From Kitasatospora sp. NBC_00374 (GTDB lineage: Bacteria; Actinomycetota; Actinomycetes; Streptomycetales; Streptomycetaceae), in NCBI RefSeq assembly GCF_041434935.1, contig NZ_CP107964.1:806001-870000 (forward strand): a DNA stretch of 64,000 bases, read 5' to 3'. The notes beneath the pieces were generated by a model that was given only the letters and a program-made list of their open reading frames with translations, did not search any database and had not been told where the DNA came from. Of this stretch, positions 8,080 through 15,588 are shown piece by piece; position 1 is the stretch's first letter, and every line of letters begins with the position of its first letter. A program made the position numbers and the translations under genes.

Positions 8080-9594
8080 ATGAGCACCACACCCGAGTCG
8101 AAACCCCTGCTTCGCTCCCTCGTCCGGACCAAATCGGTCGAGAAGTCGATCGCGGACACCCACGAGCCCGAGCACGAGCTGCGCCGTTCACTGTCCGCGC
8201 TGGACCTGACCGTCTTCGGTGTCGGTGTGATCATCGGCACCGGCATCTTCGTGCTCACCGGCACCGCCGCCAAGAACCACGCCGGGCCGGCCGTCGCGCT
8301 GTCCTTCGTGGCGGCCGGTGTGGTGTGCGCGCTGGCCGCGCTCTGCTACGCCGAGCTCGCCTCCACCGTCCCGGTGGCCGGATCGGCGTACATCTTCGCG
8401 TACTCGACCATCGGCGAGCTGCCGGCCTGGATCATCGGCTGGGACCTGGTGCTGGAACTGGCGCTGGGCGCGGCGGTGGTCGCGGTCGGCTGGTCCGGCT
8501 ATGTGCAGTCGCTGCTGGAGAGCGGCGGGGTGTCGCTGCCGCACGCGCTGTCCGGGGCGTCCACCGGCGGCTGGAGCTTCAACCTGCTGGCCACCCTGCT
8601 GGTGCTGCTGCTGACCGCGGTGATCGTGCTCGGCATGCACCTGTCCGCCGAGATCACCCGGGTGATCGTGGCGATCAAGGTGACGGTCGTGCTGATCGTG
8701 ATCGTGGCCGGCCTGTTCTTCGTGAAGGCCGACAACTACTCGCCGTTCATCCCGCCGGCCACCACCGTGGAGGGCAAGTCCGGCAGTCAGTCCCCGCTGA
8801 TCCAGGTGCTGTTCGGCTACACGCCGACGGACTTCGGCGTGATGGGCATCTTCACCGCGGCGGCGGTGGTGTTCTTCGCCTTCATCGGCTTCGACGTGGT
8901 GGCCACCGCGGCCGAGGAGACCCGCAACCCGCAGCGCGACGTACCCCGGGGCATCCTCGGCTCGCTGTTCATCTGCACGCTGCTCTACGTGGCCGTCTCG
9001 CTCGTGGTCACCGGCATGGAGAAGTACACCGAGCTCTCCAGCGACGCGCCGCTGTCGGACGCGTTCAAGTCGGTCGGGCAGGACGCCTTCGCCAGCATCA
9101 TCAACGTCGGCGCGGTGGCCGGCCTGACCTCGGTGACCATGATCCTTCTGCTCGGCCAGAGCCGGGTGTTCTTCGCGATGAGCCGCGACGGCCTGCTGCC
9201 CCGCACCTTCTCGATGGTGAACCCGAAGTACGGGACGCCGACCCGCGCGATCATGATGCTGGGCGCGGTGGTGGCCGTGCTGGCCGGTCTGATCCCGCTG
9301 GAGGAGCTGTCCGAGCTGGTGAACATCGGCACCCTGTTCGCCTTCATGGTGGTCTCGGTGGGCGTGGTGGTGCTCCGGCGCACCCGGCCCGACCTGCACC
9401 GCTCCTTCCGCTGCCCGTGGGTGCCGGTGGTACCGATCCTCTCGGTGCTGGCCAGCCTGTGGCTGATGATCAACCTGCCGGCCGAGACCTGGTGGCGCTT
9501 CCTGGTCTGGATGGTGGTCGGCATGGTCGTGTACTTCCTCTACGGCCGCGGCCACAGCCGGATCGGCCGCGAGTCCGTCCGGCAACAGCCGTAG
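8080..9594 (+). CDS. APC-family cationic amino-acid permease
   Basis: A 504-residue integral membrane protein of the amino acid-polyamine-cation superfamily, closest in pattern to CAT/YhdG-type permeases with about 12-14 helices. Helix 1 carries the substrate-binding motif GVIIGTGIFVLTG (about residues 49-61), and VPVAGSAYIFAYSTIGE and PQRDVPRGILGS are typical family signatures. A soluble N-terminal tail of about 40 residues precedes helix 1. CGGAGG lies upstream of the ATG. A perfect 14-bp stem-loop terminates the gene. The exact amino acid carried is not predictable. Confidence 0.9.
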   Translation: MSTTPESKPLLRSLVRTKSVEKSIADTHEPEHELRRSLSALDLTVFGVGVIIGTGIFVLTGTAAKNHAGPAVALSFVAAGVVCALAALCYAELASTVPVAGSAYIFAYSTIGELPAWIIGWDLVLELALGAAVVAVGWSGYVQSLLESGGVSLPHALSGASTGGWSFNLLATLLVLLLTAVIVLGMHLSAEITRVIVAIKVTVVLIVIVAGLFFVKADNYSPFIPPATTVEGKSGSQSPLIQVLFGYTPTDFGVMGIFTAAAVVFFAFIGFDVVATAAEETRNPQRDVPRGILGSLFICTLLYVAVSLVVTGMEKYTELSSDAPLSDAFKSVGQDAFASIINVGAVAGLTSVTMILLLGQSRVFFAMSRDGLLPRTFSMVNPKYGTPTRAIMMLGAVVAVLAGLIPLEELSELVNIGTLFAFMVVSVGVVVLRRTRPDLHRSFRCPWVPVVPILSVLASLWLMINLPAETWWRFLVWMVVGMVVYFLYGRGHSRIGRESVRQQP

Positions 9595-9601
9595 GACGCG
9601 T

Positions 9602-9647
9602 CGAAGGTCCGGCCCGGCCGCGGACGTGCGGTCGGGCCGGACCTTCG
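9602..9647. terminator. Bidirectional terminator between permease and peptidase genes
   Basis: CGAAGGTCCGGCCC (9602-9615) pairs perfectly with GGGCCGGACCTTCG (9634-9647), between convergent stop codons. Confidence 0.8.
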
Positions 9648-9657
9648 CGTCGAGCCG

Positions 9658-11085
9658 CTACAGGCGGTGGCGCTCCTCCAGGAGGCCGGCCCGGTCCAGA
9701 TCCCCGAAGGGCGGGATCCGCTGGGCGCCGAGCGCCGAGCGGGCGTCGGCGCCGTCGGCCGCCAGGCCCGCCCAGCCGAGCAGCTTCGCGGTGGCGGCCG
9801 CCGACTGGTCGGGGGTCAGGGTGGCGATCTTCGCACCGTGGTTGGCGCCCGGAGCGGTGTAGACGTACGAGTCCGCACTGCCGCGGCCGGGGGTGAACCG
9901 CTCGGCGCCCCACGGGTCGTTCTGCCCGTAGACGAAGATGATCCGCTCGGCGGAGTGGCGCACCCAGCCGTCGATGTCCCGCATGGCGCTCGGGTCGAAC
10001 CGCATCGGGATCGACCGCGGCACGTAGGTGCGGGGCGTGTACAACTCCTTGGCGTCGTAGTGCAGCAGGCCGCCGAGGCGCGAGACGTCGAAGCTCGAGG
10101 AGCCCAGCTGGGTGCCGGCCTGGTAGTAGTAGGCCGTGTACGCGGCCAGCGCCTGGTCGCTGTTGGAGGTGACACCCGAGTGGGTGTCGAGCCAGGCGTA
10201 GAGCTGGTCGTCGGTGGCCGTGGCGGCGGGGACGGCCGCGCAGTCGGCCTCGCCGCTGTACTGCCAGAAGGCCCAGACGACGTCCAGGACGCCGAGCTCG
10301 TACGCCCGGTCGGCGCTGCCGACGGTCTGGAAGGTGTTGCCGGCCACGGCGTTGTCGGCCGCGTAGCGCGGCTCCAGGGCGCCGCGCCGCACGAGCAGTT
10401 CGCGCTGGGCGGCGTCCAGCGCGGCCCGGCACTGCGGGGTGCCGACGTGGGCGAAGAAGGCGCTGTAGGCGTGGTCCTCGCGGTCGTTCACGTCGTTGGG
10501 AGCCACGTAGGCCACGGTGCCGGCCACGTCGTCGGGGTGGAACCGGCGGTGGTAGACGGAGGACATGCCGCCCTTGCTGGCGCCGGTGGAGATCCACTTC
10601 TGGCCGTAGACGCCCTTGAGCGCGGTGATGACGCGATGGGTGTCGCCGGCCGCCTGCTCGATGCCGGCCTTCGACCAGTCGGCGGGCTGCGGCCGGGAGG
10701 GCGTGAAGTAGCGGTACTCGATGGAGACCTGGTTGCCGTCCAGCAGCCGGGTCGGCTCGGTGCGCGAGGGTGTGGTCCCGAGGGTGTAGCCGTTGGTGTA
10801 GAGCACCGTCGGGCGGTCCTCGCCGCGGTGAAGGACGCTCAGGCGCTGCTGGAAGGTGCCCAGCCAGGGCCGGCGGTGGTCGACCGGCTGGGTGTAGGTG
10901 AGGAGGAAGTAGCGGTAGCCCGGGGCGGGCTTCTCCTCCGTGACGGTCATGCCGGGGATCGCCGCCAGGCGGTCGCGGATGTCGCCGGTGGCGGTCTCCC
11001 GGGCGGCCGCCGGTACGGCGAGACCGAGGGCGAGCAGGGATATCAGCAGCCCTGCGGTCAGCAGTCTTCTGAGCGTGGTGCGCAT
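9658..11085 (-). CDS. Secreted PS-10 (S37-type) tripeptidyl aminopeptidase
   Basis: A 475-residue secreted serine peptidase. The first 30 residues form a Sec signal peptide (MRTTLRRLLTAGLL..., ending VPAAARE). The alpha/beta-hydrolase core shows the nucleophile elbow GASKGGM, the phrase HRRFHPDDVAGTVAYVAP, FVYGQNDPWG for the acid region and PGANHGAKI for the catalytic histidine. These phrases match the PS-10/S37 peptidase family of streptomycetes, which removes short N-terminal peptides outside the cell. GGAGAG precedes the ATG at 11085. It is convergent with the permease; no partner gene is adjacent on its own strand. Confidence 0.88.
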   Translation of the reverse strand: MRTTLRRLLTAGLLISLLALGLAVPAAARETATGDIRDRLAAIPGMTVTEEKPAPGYRYFLLTYTQPVDHRRPWLGTFQQRLSVLHRGEDRPTVLYTNGYTLGTTPSRTEPTRLLDGNQVSIEYRYFTPSRPQPADWSKAGIEQAAGDTHRVITALKGVYGQKWISTGASKGGMSSVYHRRFHPDDVAGTVAYVAPNDVNDREDHAYSAFFAHVGTPQCRAALDAAQRELLVRRGALEPRYAADNAVAGNTFQTVGSADRAYELGVLDVVWAFWQYSGEADCAAVPAATATDDQLYAWLDTHSGVTSNSDQALAAYTAYYYQAGTQLGSSSFDVSRLGGLLHYDAKELYTPRTYVPRSIPMRFDPSAMRDIDGWVRHSAERIIFVYGQNDPWGAERFTPGRGSADSYVYTAPGANHGAKIATLTPDQSAAATAKLLGWAGLAADGADARSALGAQRIPPFGDLDRAGLLEERHRL

Positions 11086-11304
11086 CAACTCTCCGTAGGG
11101 TGAACGGTGCTGGAGTCCGGCCGTCCGGTGCTCGGCCGACGGCGCCACGGCCGGGCGGGGCGGAACGCTCCAAACCTGTCGCGTACATGACGAGATGTCA
11201 AGGGCCCACCGCCGCGGCCGGCCGGCCCGGGCGGGCGAGCGGGCGGGCGGGCCGGTGCGGCGCGACCCGCCGTCGCGGACCCTCCCCACCTCGTGCCCTG
11301 CCCT

Positions 11305-11310
11305 TACCGT
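11305..11310 (+). promoter_or_regulatory. Candidate -10 hexamer for a leaderless MFS mRNA
   Basis: TACCGT is followed by seven bases and the ATG at 11318, with no Shine-Dalgarno sequence in between. Confidence 0.45.
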
Positions 11311-11317
11311 GGCACGT

Positions 11318-12523
11318 ATGAGTGATCGTCAGACGGCCGCGCCGCGCATCCGCCGGGCCGACTACCTCGGCGCCGCCGGCGCCTTCGCCGTCTGTATGGC
11401 CGGCACGACGCTCCCCACCCCGCTCTACGGCCTCTACCAGGAACAGATCGGCTTCTCCGAACTGACCGTCACGGTCGTCTACGCCGTCTACGCCTTCGGG
11501 GTGATCAGCGTCCTGCTGGTCGCGGGCGACGTCTCCGACACCGTCGGCCGCCGACCGGTCCTGCTGTGCGGACTCGGACTGGCCGCGCTCAGCGCGCTCT
11601 GCTTCCTGCTGGAGGGCGGCCTGCCGCTGCTCTACCTGGGCCGTCTGCTGTCCGGGCTGTCCGCCGGCCTGTTCACCGGCGCCGCCACCGCGTACGTGAT
11701 GGAGCTCGCCCCGCCGGGGCGCGAGGCCCGGGCGGCCTTCGCCGCCACCGCGGCCAACATGGGCGGGCTCGGCTGCGGCCCGCTGCTGTCCGGGATCCTC
11801 GCGCAGTACGCACCCCGGCCGCTGCAGACCCCGTTCCTGGTGCACCTGGCCCTGGTCGCCGTCTCCTTCGCGGTGACCTGGCTGCTGCCCGAGACCGTCC
11901 GCGACGCCCGGCCGGCGAGCGCCGTGCGGCCCCGGCGGCCGAGCCTGCCGCCGGAGGTGCGCCCCGTGTTCGTCCCCGCCGGGATCGCCGCGTTCGTCGG
12001 CTTCTCGCTGTTCGGGGTGTTCACCTCGGTCGCGCCCGCCTTCCTGGCGCAGAGCCTGGACGTCCACAACCACGCCGTGGTCGGGCTGATCGTGTTCTGC
12101 GCATTCTTCGCCTCCACCCTCGGGCAGCTCCTCGCGGGGCGGCTCGGCGTGGCCCGGGCCCTGCCGGCCGGCTGCCTGGTGCTGGTCGCCGGGCTGGCGC
12201 TGCTGGCCGCCTCACTGGCCTGGCAGACCCTGCCGCCGCTGGTGCTCAGCGCCGTGGTCGGCGGCTTCGGCCAGGGGCTCTCGTTCCGCGGTTCGGTCGC
12301 GGCCGTGGCGGGCGCGGCCCCCGAGGCGCACCGGGCCGGGGCCATCTCCTCGCTGTTCGTGGTCGCCTACACCGGCATCTCGATCCCGGTGATCGGGGTC
12401 GGGGTGCTGACCGAGCCGCTCGGGCTGGCGGACGCGGGGCTGGTCTTCATCGGCTGCATGGCACCGCTGGCCGCCTGCGCCGGCGGGTACCTGCTGCGCC
12501 GTCCCGCCGTCACGGGCGCGTGA
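11318..12523 (+). CDS. MFS transporter
   Basis: A 401-residue major facilitator with about 12 helices. Between helices 2 and 3 is the family loop DVSDTVGRRPVLL, and GRLLSGLSAGLFTGAATAYV corresponds to helix 4. The motif set resembles drug-type or sugar-efflux exporters. The frame is open upstream to 11195, but that stretch is proline/arginine-rich and has no ribosome site; the ATG at 11318 lies seven bases after TACCGT, so the start is taken there. It is divergent from the PS-10 peptidase. No regulator is adjacent and the substrate is unknown. Confidence 0.85.
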   Translation: MSDRQTAAPRIRRADYLGAAGAFAVCMAGTTLPTPLYGLYQEQIGFSELTVTVVYAVYAFGVISVLLVAGDVSDTVGRRPVLLCGLGLAALSALCFLLEGGLPLLYLGRLLSGLSAGLFTGAATAYVMELAPPGREARAAFAATAANMGGLGCGPLLSGILAQYAPRPLQTPFLVHLALVAVSFAVTWLLPETVRDARPASAVRPRRPSLPPEVRPVFVPAGIAAFVGFSLFGVFTSVAPAFLAQSLDVHNHAVVGLIVFCAFFASTLGQLLAGRLGVARALPAGCLVLVAGLALLAASLAWQTLPPLVLSAVVGGFGQGLSFRGSVAAVAGAAPEAHRAGAISSLFVVAYTGISIPVIGVGVLTEPLGLADAGLVFIGCMAPLAACAGGYLLRRPAVTGA

Positions 12524-12560
12524 CGGCACGGCGGGTGACGGCGGGCGCAGGCGGGGCCGG

Positions 12561-12932
12561 TCAGCCGTGGCTGGTGTCGATCACGCAGAACCGGTTGCCC
12601 TCGGTGTCGGCGAGGACCACGAAGTCGGGGTCCTCGGGGTAGCGGTCCCAGTCGACGTGCCGGGCGCCGAGGGCCACCAGGCGGGCGACCTCCTCGGACT
12701 GGGCGGCGGCGTCGGCCGCGTACAGGTCGAGGTGCACCCGCGGGTGCTGCTGCACCGGGCTCTCGCTCCGGCCGAGCGCCAGGCCGGGGCCGGCGCCGTC
12801 GGCCGGCACCAGCACCGTCCAGTCCGGCGCCACCTCACCGTCGCGCGGAACGTAACCGAGCGCCCCGCTCCAGAAGGCGGCGGCGCGCCGCACGTCCGCG
12901 GCTCCCAACACGATCGTCCCGATGGTCAGCAT
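12561..12932 (-). CDS. VOC-superfamily (glyoxalase-like) protein
   Basis: A 123-residue single vicinal-oxygen-chelate domain. It opens MLTIGTIVLGAADVRRAAAF, includes WTVLVPADGAGPGLALG, the central HPRVHLDLYA, then FVVLADTEGNRFCVID, the two beta-alpha-beta-beta-beta units of the fold. The HxD (HLDLY) and E of DTEGNRF are likely metal ligands. Streptomycetes carry many such proteins, acting as lyases, dioxygenases or drug-binding resistance proteins; this one cannot be placed more closely. The ATG at 12932 fits the domain start; a longer frame from 12965 is possible. It lies downstream of the next gene on the same strand with a 32-bp gap. Confidence 0.85.
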   Translation of the reverse strand: MLTIGTIVLGAADVRRAAAFWSGALGYVPRDGEVAPDWTVLVPADGAGPGLALGRSESPVQQHPRVHLDLYAADAAAQSEEVARLVALGARHVDWDRYPEDPDFVVLADTEGNRFCVIDTSHG

Positions 12933-12964
12933 CCACCGATTGTGCCGGACGGCGGCGCCCGGCA

Positions 12965-13663
12965 TCAGACGCCGCCGGGCGCGTCCTCCTGTGCGGGTGA
13001 CGGGATGTCACCGGCCCACACCAGCGCCCCGGGCCGGTCCGGGTCCGGGACGTACCGGGAGCGGCCGTCCGGGAAGGCGCAGCCGGTGGCCCGCAGGGCG
13101 ACCCCGTCCCTGAGCTGTTCCGCGGTCAGGGCGCTGACGTCGAGCAGTTCGCCGTCCAGCGGGCCGCCGACCAGGTGCCGGCGGGTGGTGGCCGGGCGCC
13201 CGCCGTGGAAGTCCGCCGGCCGGGACGATGACTGCGGCTGCCGGCTCTGCCAGGCGTCCAGGGCCGCTCGCACCTCACCCGCGTACGCGCCGGGCGGGCG
13301 CCGTGGGTGCCGGGCGTCCCGGTCGGCCACCAGGTCGCCGAAGAGTGCGACCAGGCCGGCCGGGGCGGCGAGGTCGTCGACGTCCAGTTTCAGCGCTTCG
13401 GCGCTGCCCGGGGCGGGGCCCCAGCGGTAGGACCAGCCGACGCTCCGGTTCCAGAACAGGTGCAGGTCCCAGGAGGCCTCGGCGCCGCGCGCCACCAGGG
13501 TCCGGCGCCGCCAGTACAGCTCCGCGCCCAGTCCGCCGTCGTCCGTCCGCAGGTCCGTCTGCCAGGAGTCGACGCCGCAGCCGGCCGCGCCGAGCGCTCG
13601 TACGACCGACACGACGTAGCTCTCGTCGGCGCGGTATCTCTCGTCCGTATGGAAGTCCACCAC
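12965..13663 (-). CDS. Hypothetical protein, possibly DUF6292-like
   Basis: A 232-residue soluble protein without signal peptide or membrane segments. The N-terminal half (YVVSVVRALGAAG, then ELYWRRRTLVARG, SWDLHLFWNRSVGWSYRWG) looks like the DUF6292 pattern that I recall from streptomycete genomes, and the C-terminal 70 residues (RRHLVGGPLDGELLDVS, YVPDPDRPGALVWAG) form a second small domain of unknown role. The start is taken at the GTG at 13663; a second GTG follows directly and no clear ribosome site is present. Function unknown. Probably co-transcribed with the downstream VOC gene (32-bp gap). Confidence 0.7.
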   Translation of the reverse strand: MVDFHTDERYRADESYVVSVVRALGAAGCGVDSWQTDLRTDDGGLGAELYWRRRTLVARGAEASWDLHLFWNRSVGWSYRWGPAPGSAEALKLDVDDLAAPAGLVALFGDLVADRDARHPRRPPGAYAGEVRAALDAWQSRQPQSSSRPADFHGGRPATTRRHLVGGPLDGELLDVSALTAEQLRDGVALRATGCAFPDGRSRYVPDPDRPGALVWAGDIPSPAQEDAPGGV

Positions 13664-13777
13664 CCCGCCATGCTGACGGGCCGAGCGGCCGGCTGTCAGC
13701 AGAACCCGGGTGTCACGCCGCGATCACCACCCGTCGGGGGGACTCGGGGGCGTCGGCGGGGCCGCGCGGGGGCCGTC

Positions 13778-14038
13778 CTACCACCGCCGCCTGGGCGGCC
13801 GGGCGGCGGAGGCGGCGGCGGAGCGGGTGGCGCCGAAGCCCGTCTCGTGGTCCCAGACGTGGGTGCAGCCGGGGCACTGGAGGTGCAGGAGGCTGCCGGT
13901 GTTGGCGAGCAGGTAACGCCAGTGCTCGGTGCAGTTGCGGCGGGCCCCGCACTGCGCGCAGCCCGCGGCGTCGTCGCAGGCGGGGCAGGGCACCCAGGCC
14001 CGGCGGCCGATGTCGGCCTGCGGGTCAATGGGCAGCAC
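13778..14038 (-). CDS. Small zinc-ribbon-like protein, second gene of iron-box operon
   Basis: An 86-residue protein with seven cysteines in the first 60 residues: CPAC, CAQC, a single C in RRNCTEHW and CPGC. This spacing suggests a zinc ribbon. The tail after residue 70 is Arg/Ala-rich. The GTG start at 14038 overlaps the end of the upstream gene by 14 bases, implying translational coupling. Because it shares that gene's promoter it should be repressed by iron. The function is unknown; a metal-sparing or nucleic-acid-binding role is possible. An alternative start at a later methionine is unlikely because it would remove the cysteine pairs. Confidence 0.72.
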   Translation of the reverse strand: MLPIDPQADIGRRAWVPCPACDDAAGCAQCGARRNCTEHWRYLLANTGSLLHLQCPGCTHVWDHETGFGATRSAAASAARPPRRRW

Positions 14039-14261
14039 GGCCGGGCCTCTGGGCGGGCAGGACGCCGGCGGCGACCAGGCCGTCGTAGGTGCGCTGCTGG
14101 TCGGCGTCGAGGCCGGAGTAGAGCAGCGCGTACGCCTCGTCCTCGCCGCGCATGACCGCGACGGGGTCCCAGTCGGGGCCGAGTGCGGCCACGACCTCGG
14201 CGCGCCGACGGGCCTCCTCGATGGTCAGGTCGAGGTCGAAGGCCACAAGGTTCGAAGACAT
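14025..14261 (-). CDS. DUF6400-like small protein under an iron box
   Basis: A 78-residue acidic, helical, cytosolic protein (MSSNLVAFDLDLTIEEARRR, then GPDWDPVAVMRGEDEAYALL). I recall this as the DUF6400 family of streptomycetes, whose function is unknown. There is no Shine-Dalgarno sequence. A consensus-like promoter (TTGACA, 17-bp spacer, TAATTT) ends eight bases before the ATG, so the mRNA is probably leaderless. A 19-bp iron box fills the spacer and -10 region, so the gene should be repressed by an IdeR/DmdR-type regulator when iron is plentiful. It is coupled to the downstream cysteine-rich gene. Confidence 0.8.
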   Translation of the reverse strand: MSSNLVAFDLDLTIEEARRRAEVVAALGPDWDPVAVMRGEDEAYALLYSGLDADQQRTYDGLVAAGVLPAQRPGRAAH

Positions 14262-14269
14262 GGGATGTG

Positions 14270-14298
14270 AAATTAGGCTCGCCTTACCTATCTGTCAA
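14270..14298 (-). promoter_or_regulatory. Promoter with embedded iron box (IdeR/DmdR-type operator)
   Basis: Read on the minus strand: -35 TTGACA (14298-14293), a 17-bp spacer and -10 TAATTT (14275-14270). The operator at 14291-14273 reads ATAGGTAAGGCGAGCCTAA and matches the actinobacterial iron-box consensus TTAGGTTAGGCTAACCTAA at 15 of 19 positions by hand alignment. Binding there would block RNA polymerase directly. Confidence 0.8.
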
Positions 14299-14402
14299 GT
14301 GTCCGCGGGCGGGCCGCCCACGGGCCCGGGCCGCTCCGGATGTGCATACCGGCCACCTCGGCGATGCTGGGAGCGTCAGGCATCCCGTAAGGAGGACCGC
14401 GC

Positions 14403-14585
14403 ATGTCCATGCTCGACAAGCTCAAAGGCATGATGAAGGGCCACGAGGACACCGCCCGGCAGGGGGTCGAGAAGGCGGGCGACGCCGTCGACGAGAAGAC
14501 CGGGAACAAGTACCAGAGCCAGGTGGACACCGCCCAGCAGAAGGCCGACGAACAGATCGACCGGCAGCCCCCCACCGACGGGTGA
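14403..14585 (+). CDS. MT0933-like small antitoxin-family protein
   Basis: A 60-residue, charged, helical protein (MSMLDKLKGMMKGHED, then ARQGVEKAGDAVDEKTG). The pattern of a short amphipathic start followed by GVEKAGDxVDEKTGxKY matches the MT0933/Rv0909 antitoxin family common in actinomycetes. TAAGGAGG lies upstream of the ATG at good spacing. No toxin gene is adjacent on either strand, so the antitoxin label is only a family name here; an alternative is a stress-related CsbD-like role. A very strong 18-bp stem terminator follows. Confidence 0.85.
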   Translation: MSMLDKLKGMMKGHEDTARQGVEKAGDAVDEKTGNKYQSQVDTAQQKADEQIDRQPPTDG

Positions 14586-14596
14586 CCCGGACGTCC

Positions 14597-14640
14597 GGCC
14601 CGGGCGGCCGACCGCACTCCGGTCGGCCGCCCGGGCCTTT
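14597..14640. terminator. Strong 18-bp stem terminator
   Basis: GGCCCGGGCGGCCGACCG (14597-14614) pairs perfectly with its complement at 14620-14637 and is followed by TTT. It separates the antitoxin-like gene from the convergent lipid kinase gene. Confidence 0.85.
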
Positions 14641-14667
14641 CGCGCACCGCGCCGGGGGCCGCCGCCC

Positions 14668-15588
14668 TCAGCCCGGTACGAGCAGCGAGAGCGACCGCGG
14701 CACGACCCGCACCTCCGCGGGCAGCGGACCTGCCAGGTCGCCGTCGGTGTACGCGTTGATGCCCGTCGACTCGATCCGCACCCGGGCGGTGCGGTGGCAG
14801 GTCACGTCGGGGTGCCGCACATGGGTGCCCTTGAAGACGGTCGGGAAGAACCGCACCAGCCGCCGCCGGGGCATCGCGTCGACCAGCGTGAGATCCAGCA
14901 GGCCGTCGGCGTGGTCGGCGTCCGGGCAGATCAGCATGCCGCCGCCGTAGCTGCGGGTGTTGCCGACCGCGGCGAGGGTCAGCGACCGCTCGACCACCGT
15001 GCCGTCGTCGAGCACCAGGCGGAACGGCAGCGGGCGCAGCCGGGCCAGCTCCAGCGCGATGGCGAGGTTGTAGCGCATCCGCCCGCGGGGTCGGCGCAGC
15101 CGGTTGGCGCGGTCGTTGACCAGGGAGTCGAAGCCGGCGGCCAGGACGGAGCCGAAGAACCGGGTGGCGCCGTCGGCGGTGTCGATCCGGCCGGTGTCCA
15201 CCCGGACGACGTTGCCGTCGGCGATGACGTCCGCGGCCGCCTCGGGGTCGTTCAGCGGCAGGCCGTACTCGCGGGCGTGGTCGTTGCCCGTGCCGGCCGG
15301 AACGACGCCGAGCGGGACGTCCGTGCCGGCCAGGGCCTGGATCGCCAGGGCGATCATGCCGTCCCCGCCGGCCACCGCGAGCACGTCGACGCCGCGTGCG
15401 ACGGCCTCGCGGGCGAGGCGGACGGCGTCCTGCGGGTCGGTGCCGGTGACGGCGAGGACCTCGACGCCGCGCTCGCGCAGCCGGGCGGTGGCCCGCCGGG
15501 CGGCGTGGTCGGCGCGTCCGCCGCCGGCGGCGGGGTTGGTGAGCACCACCGCGGTGCGGATCTCCCGCCGCTGCGGCCCGGCGGTCAT
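14668..15588 (-). CDS. Diacylglycerol kinase-type lipid kinase
   Basis: A 306-residue DAGK catalytic-domain protein of the YegS/BmrU/DgkB type, which transfers phosphate from ATP to diacylglycerol or a related lipid at the inner membrane face. The N terminus has VLTNPAAGGGRA (nucleotide loop) and the conserved AVAGGDGMIALAIQAL, then GVVPAGTGNDHAREYG. C-terminal phrases GGGMLICPDADHADGLLDL are also typical. All family motifs are intact. The start overlaps the stop of the upstream AGPS-like gene (ATGA), so the two are translationally coupled and probably act in one pathway. Confidence 0.92.
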   Translation of the reverse strand: MTAGPQRREIRTAVVLTNPAAGGGRADHAARRATARLRERGVEVLAVTGTDPQDAVRLAREAVARGVDVLAVAGGDGMIALAIQALAGTDVPLGVVPAGTGNDHAREYGLPLNDPEAAADVIADGNVVRVDTGRIDTADGATRFFGSVLAAGFDSLVNDRANRLRRPRGRMRYNLAIALELARLRPLPFRLVLDDGTVVERSLTLAAVGNTRSYGGGMLICPDADHADGLLDLTLVDAMPRRRLVRFFPTVFKGTHVRHPDVTCHRTARVRIESTGINAYTDGDLAGPLPAEVRVVPRSLSLLVPG

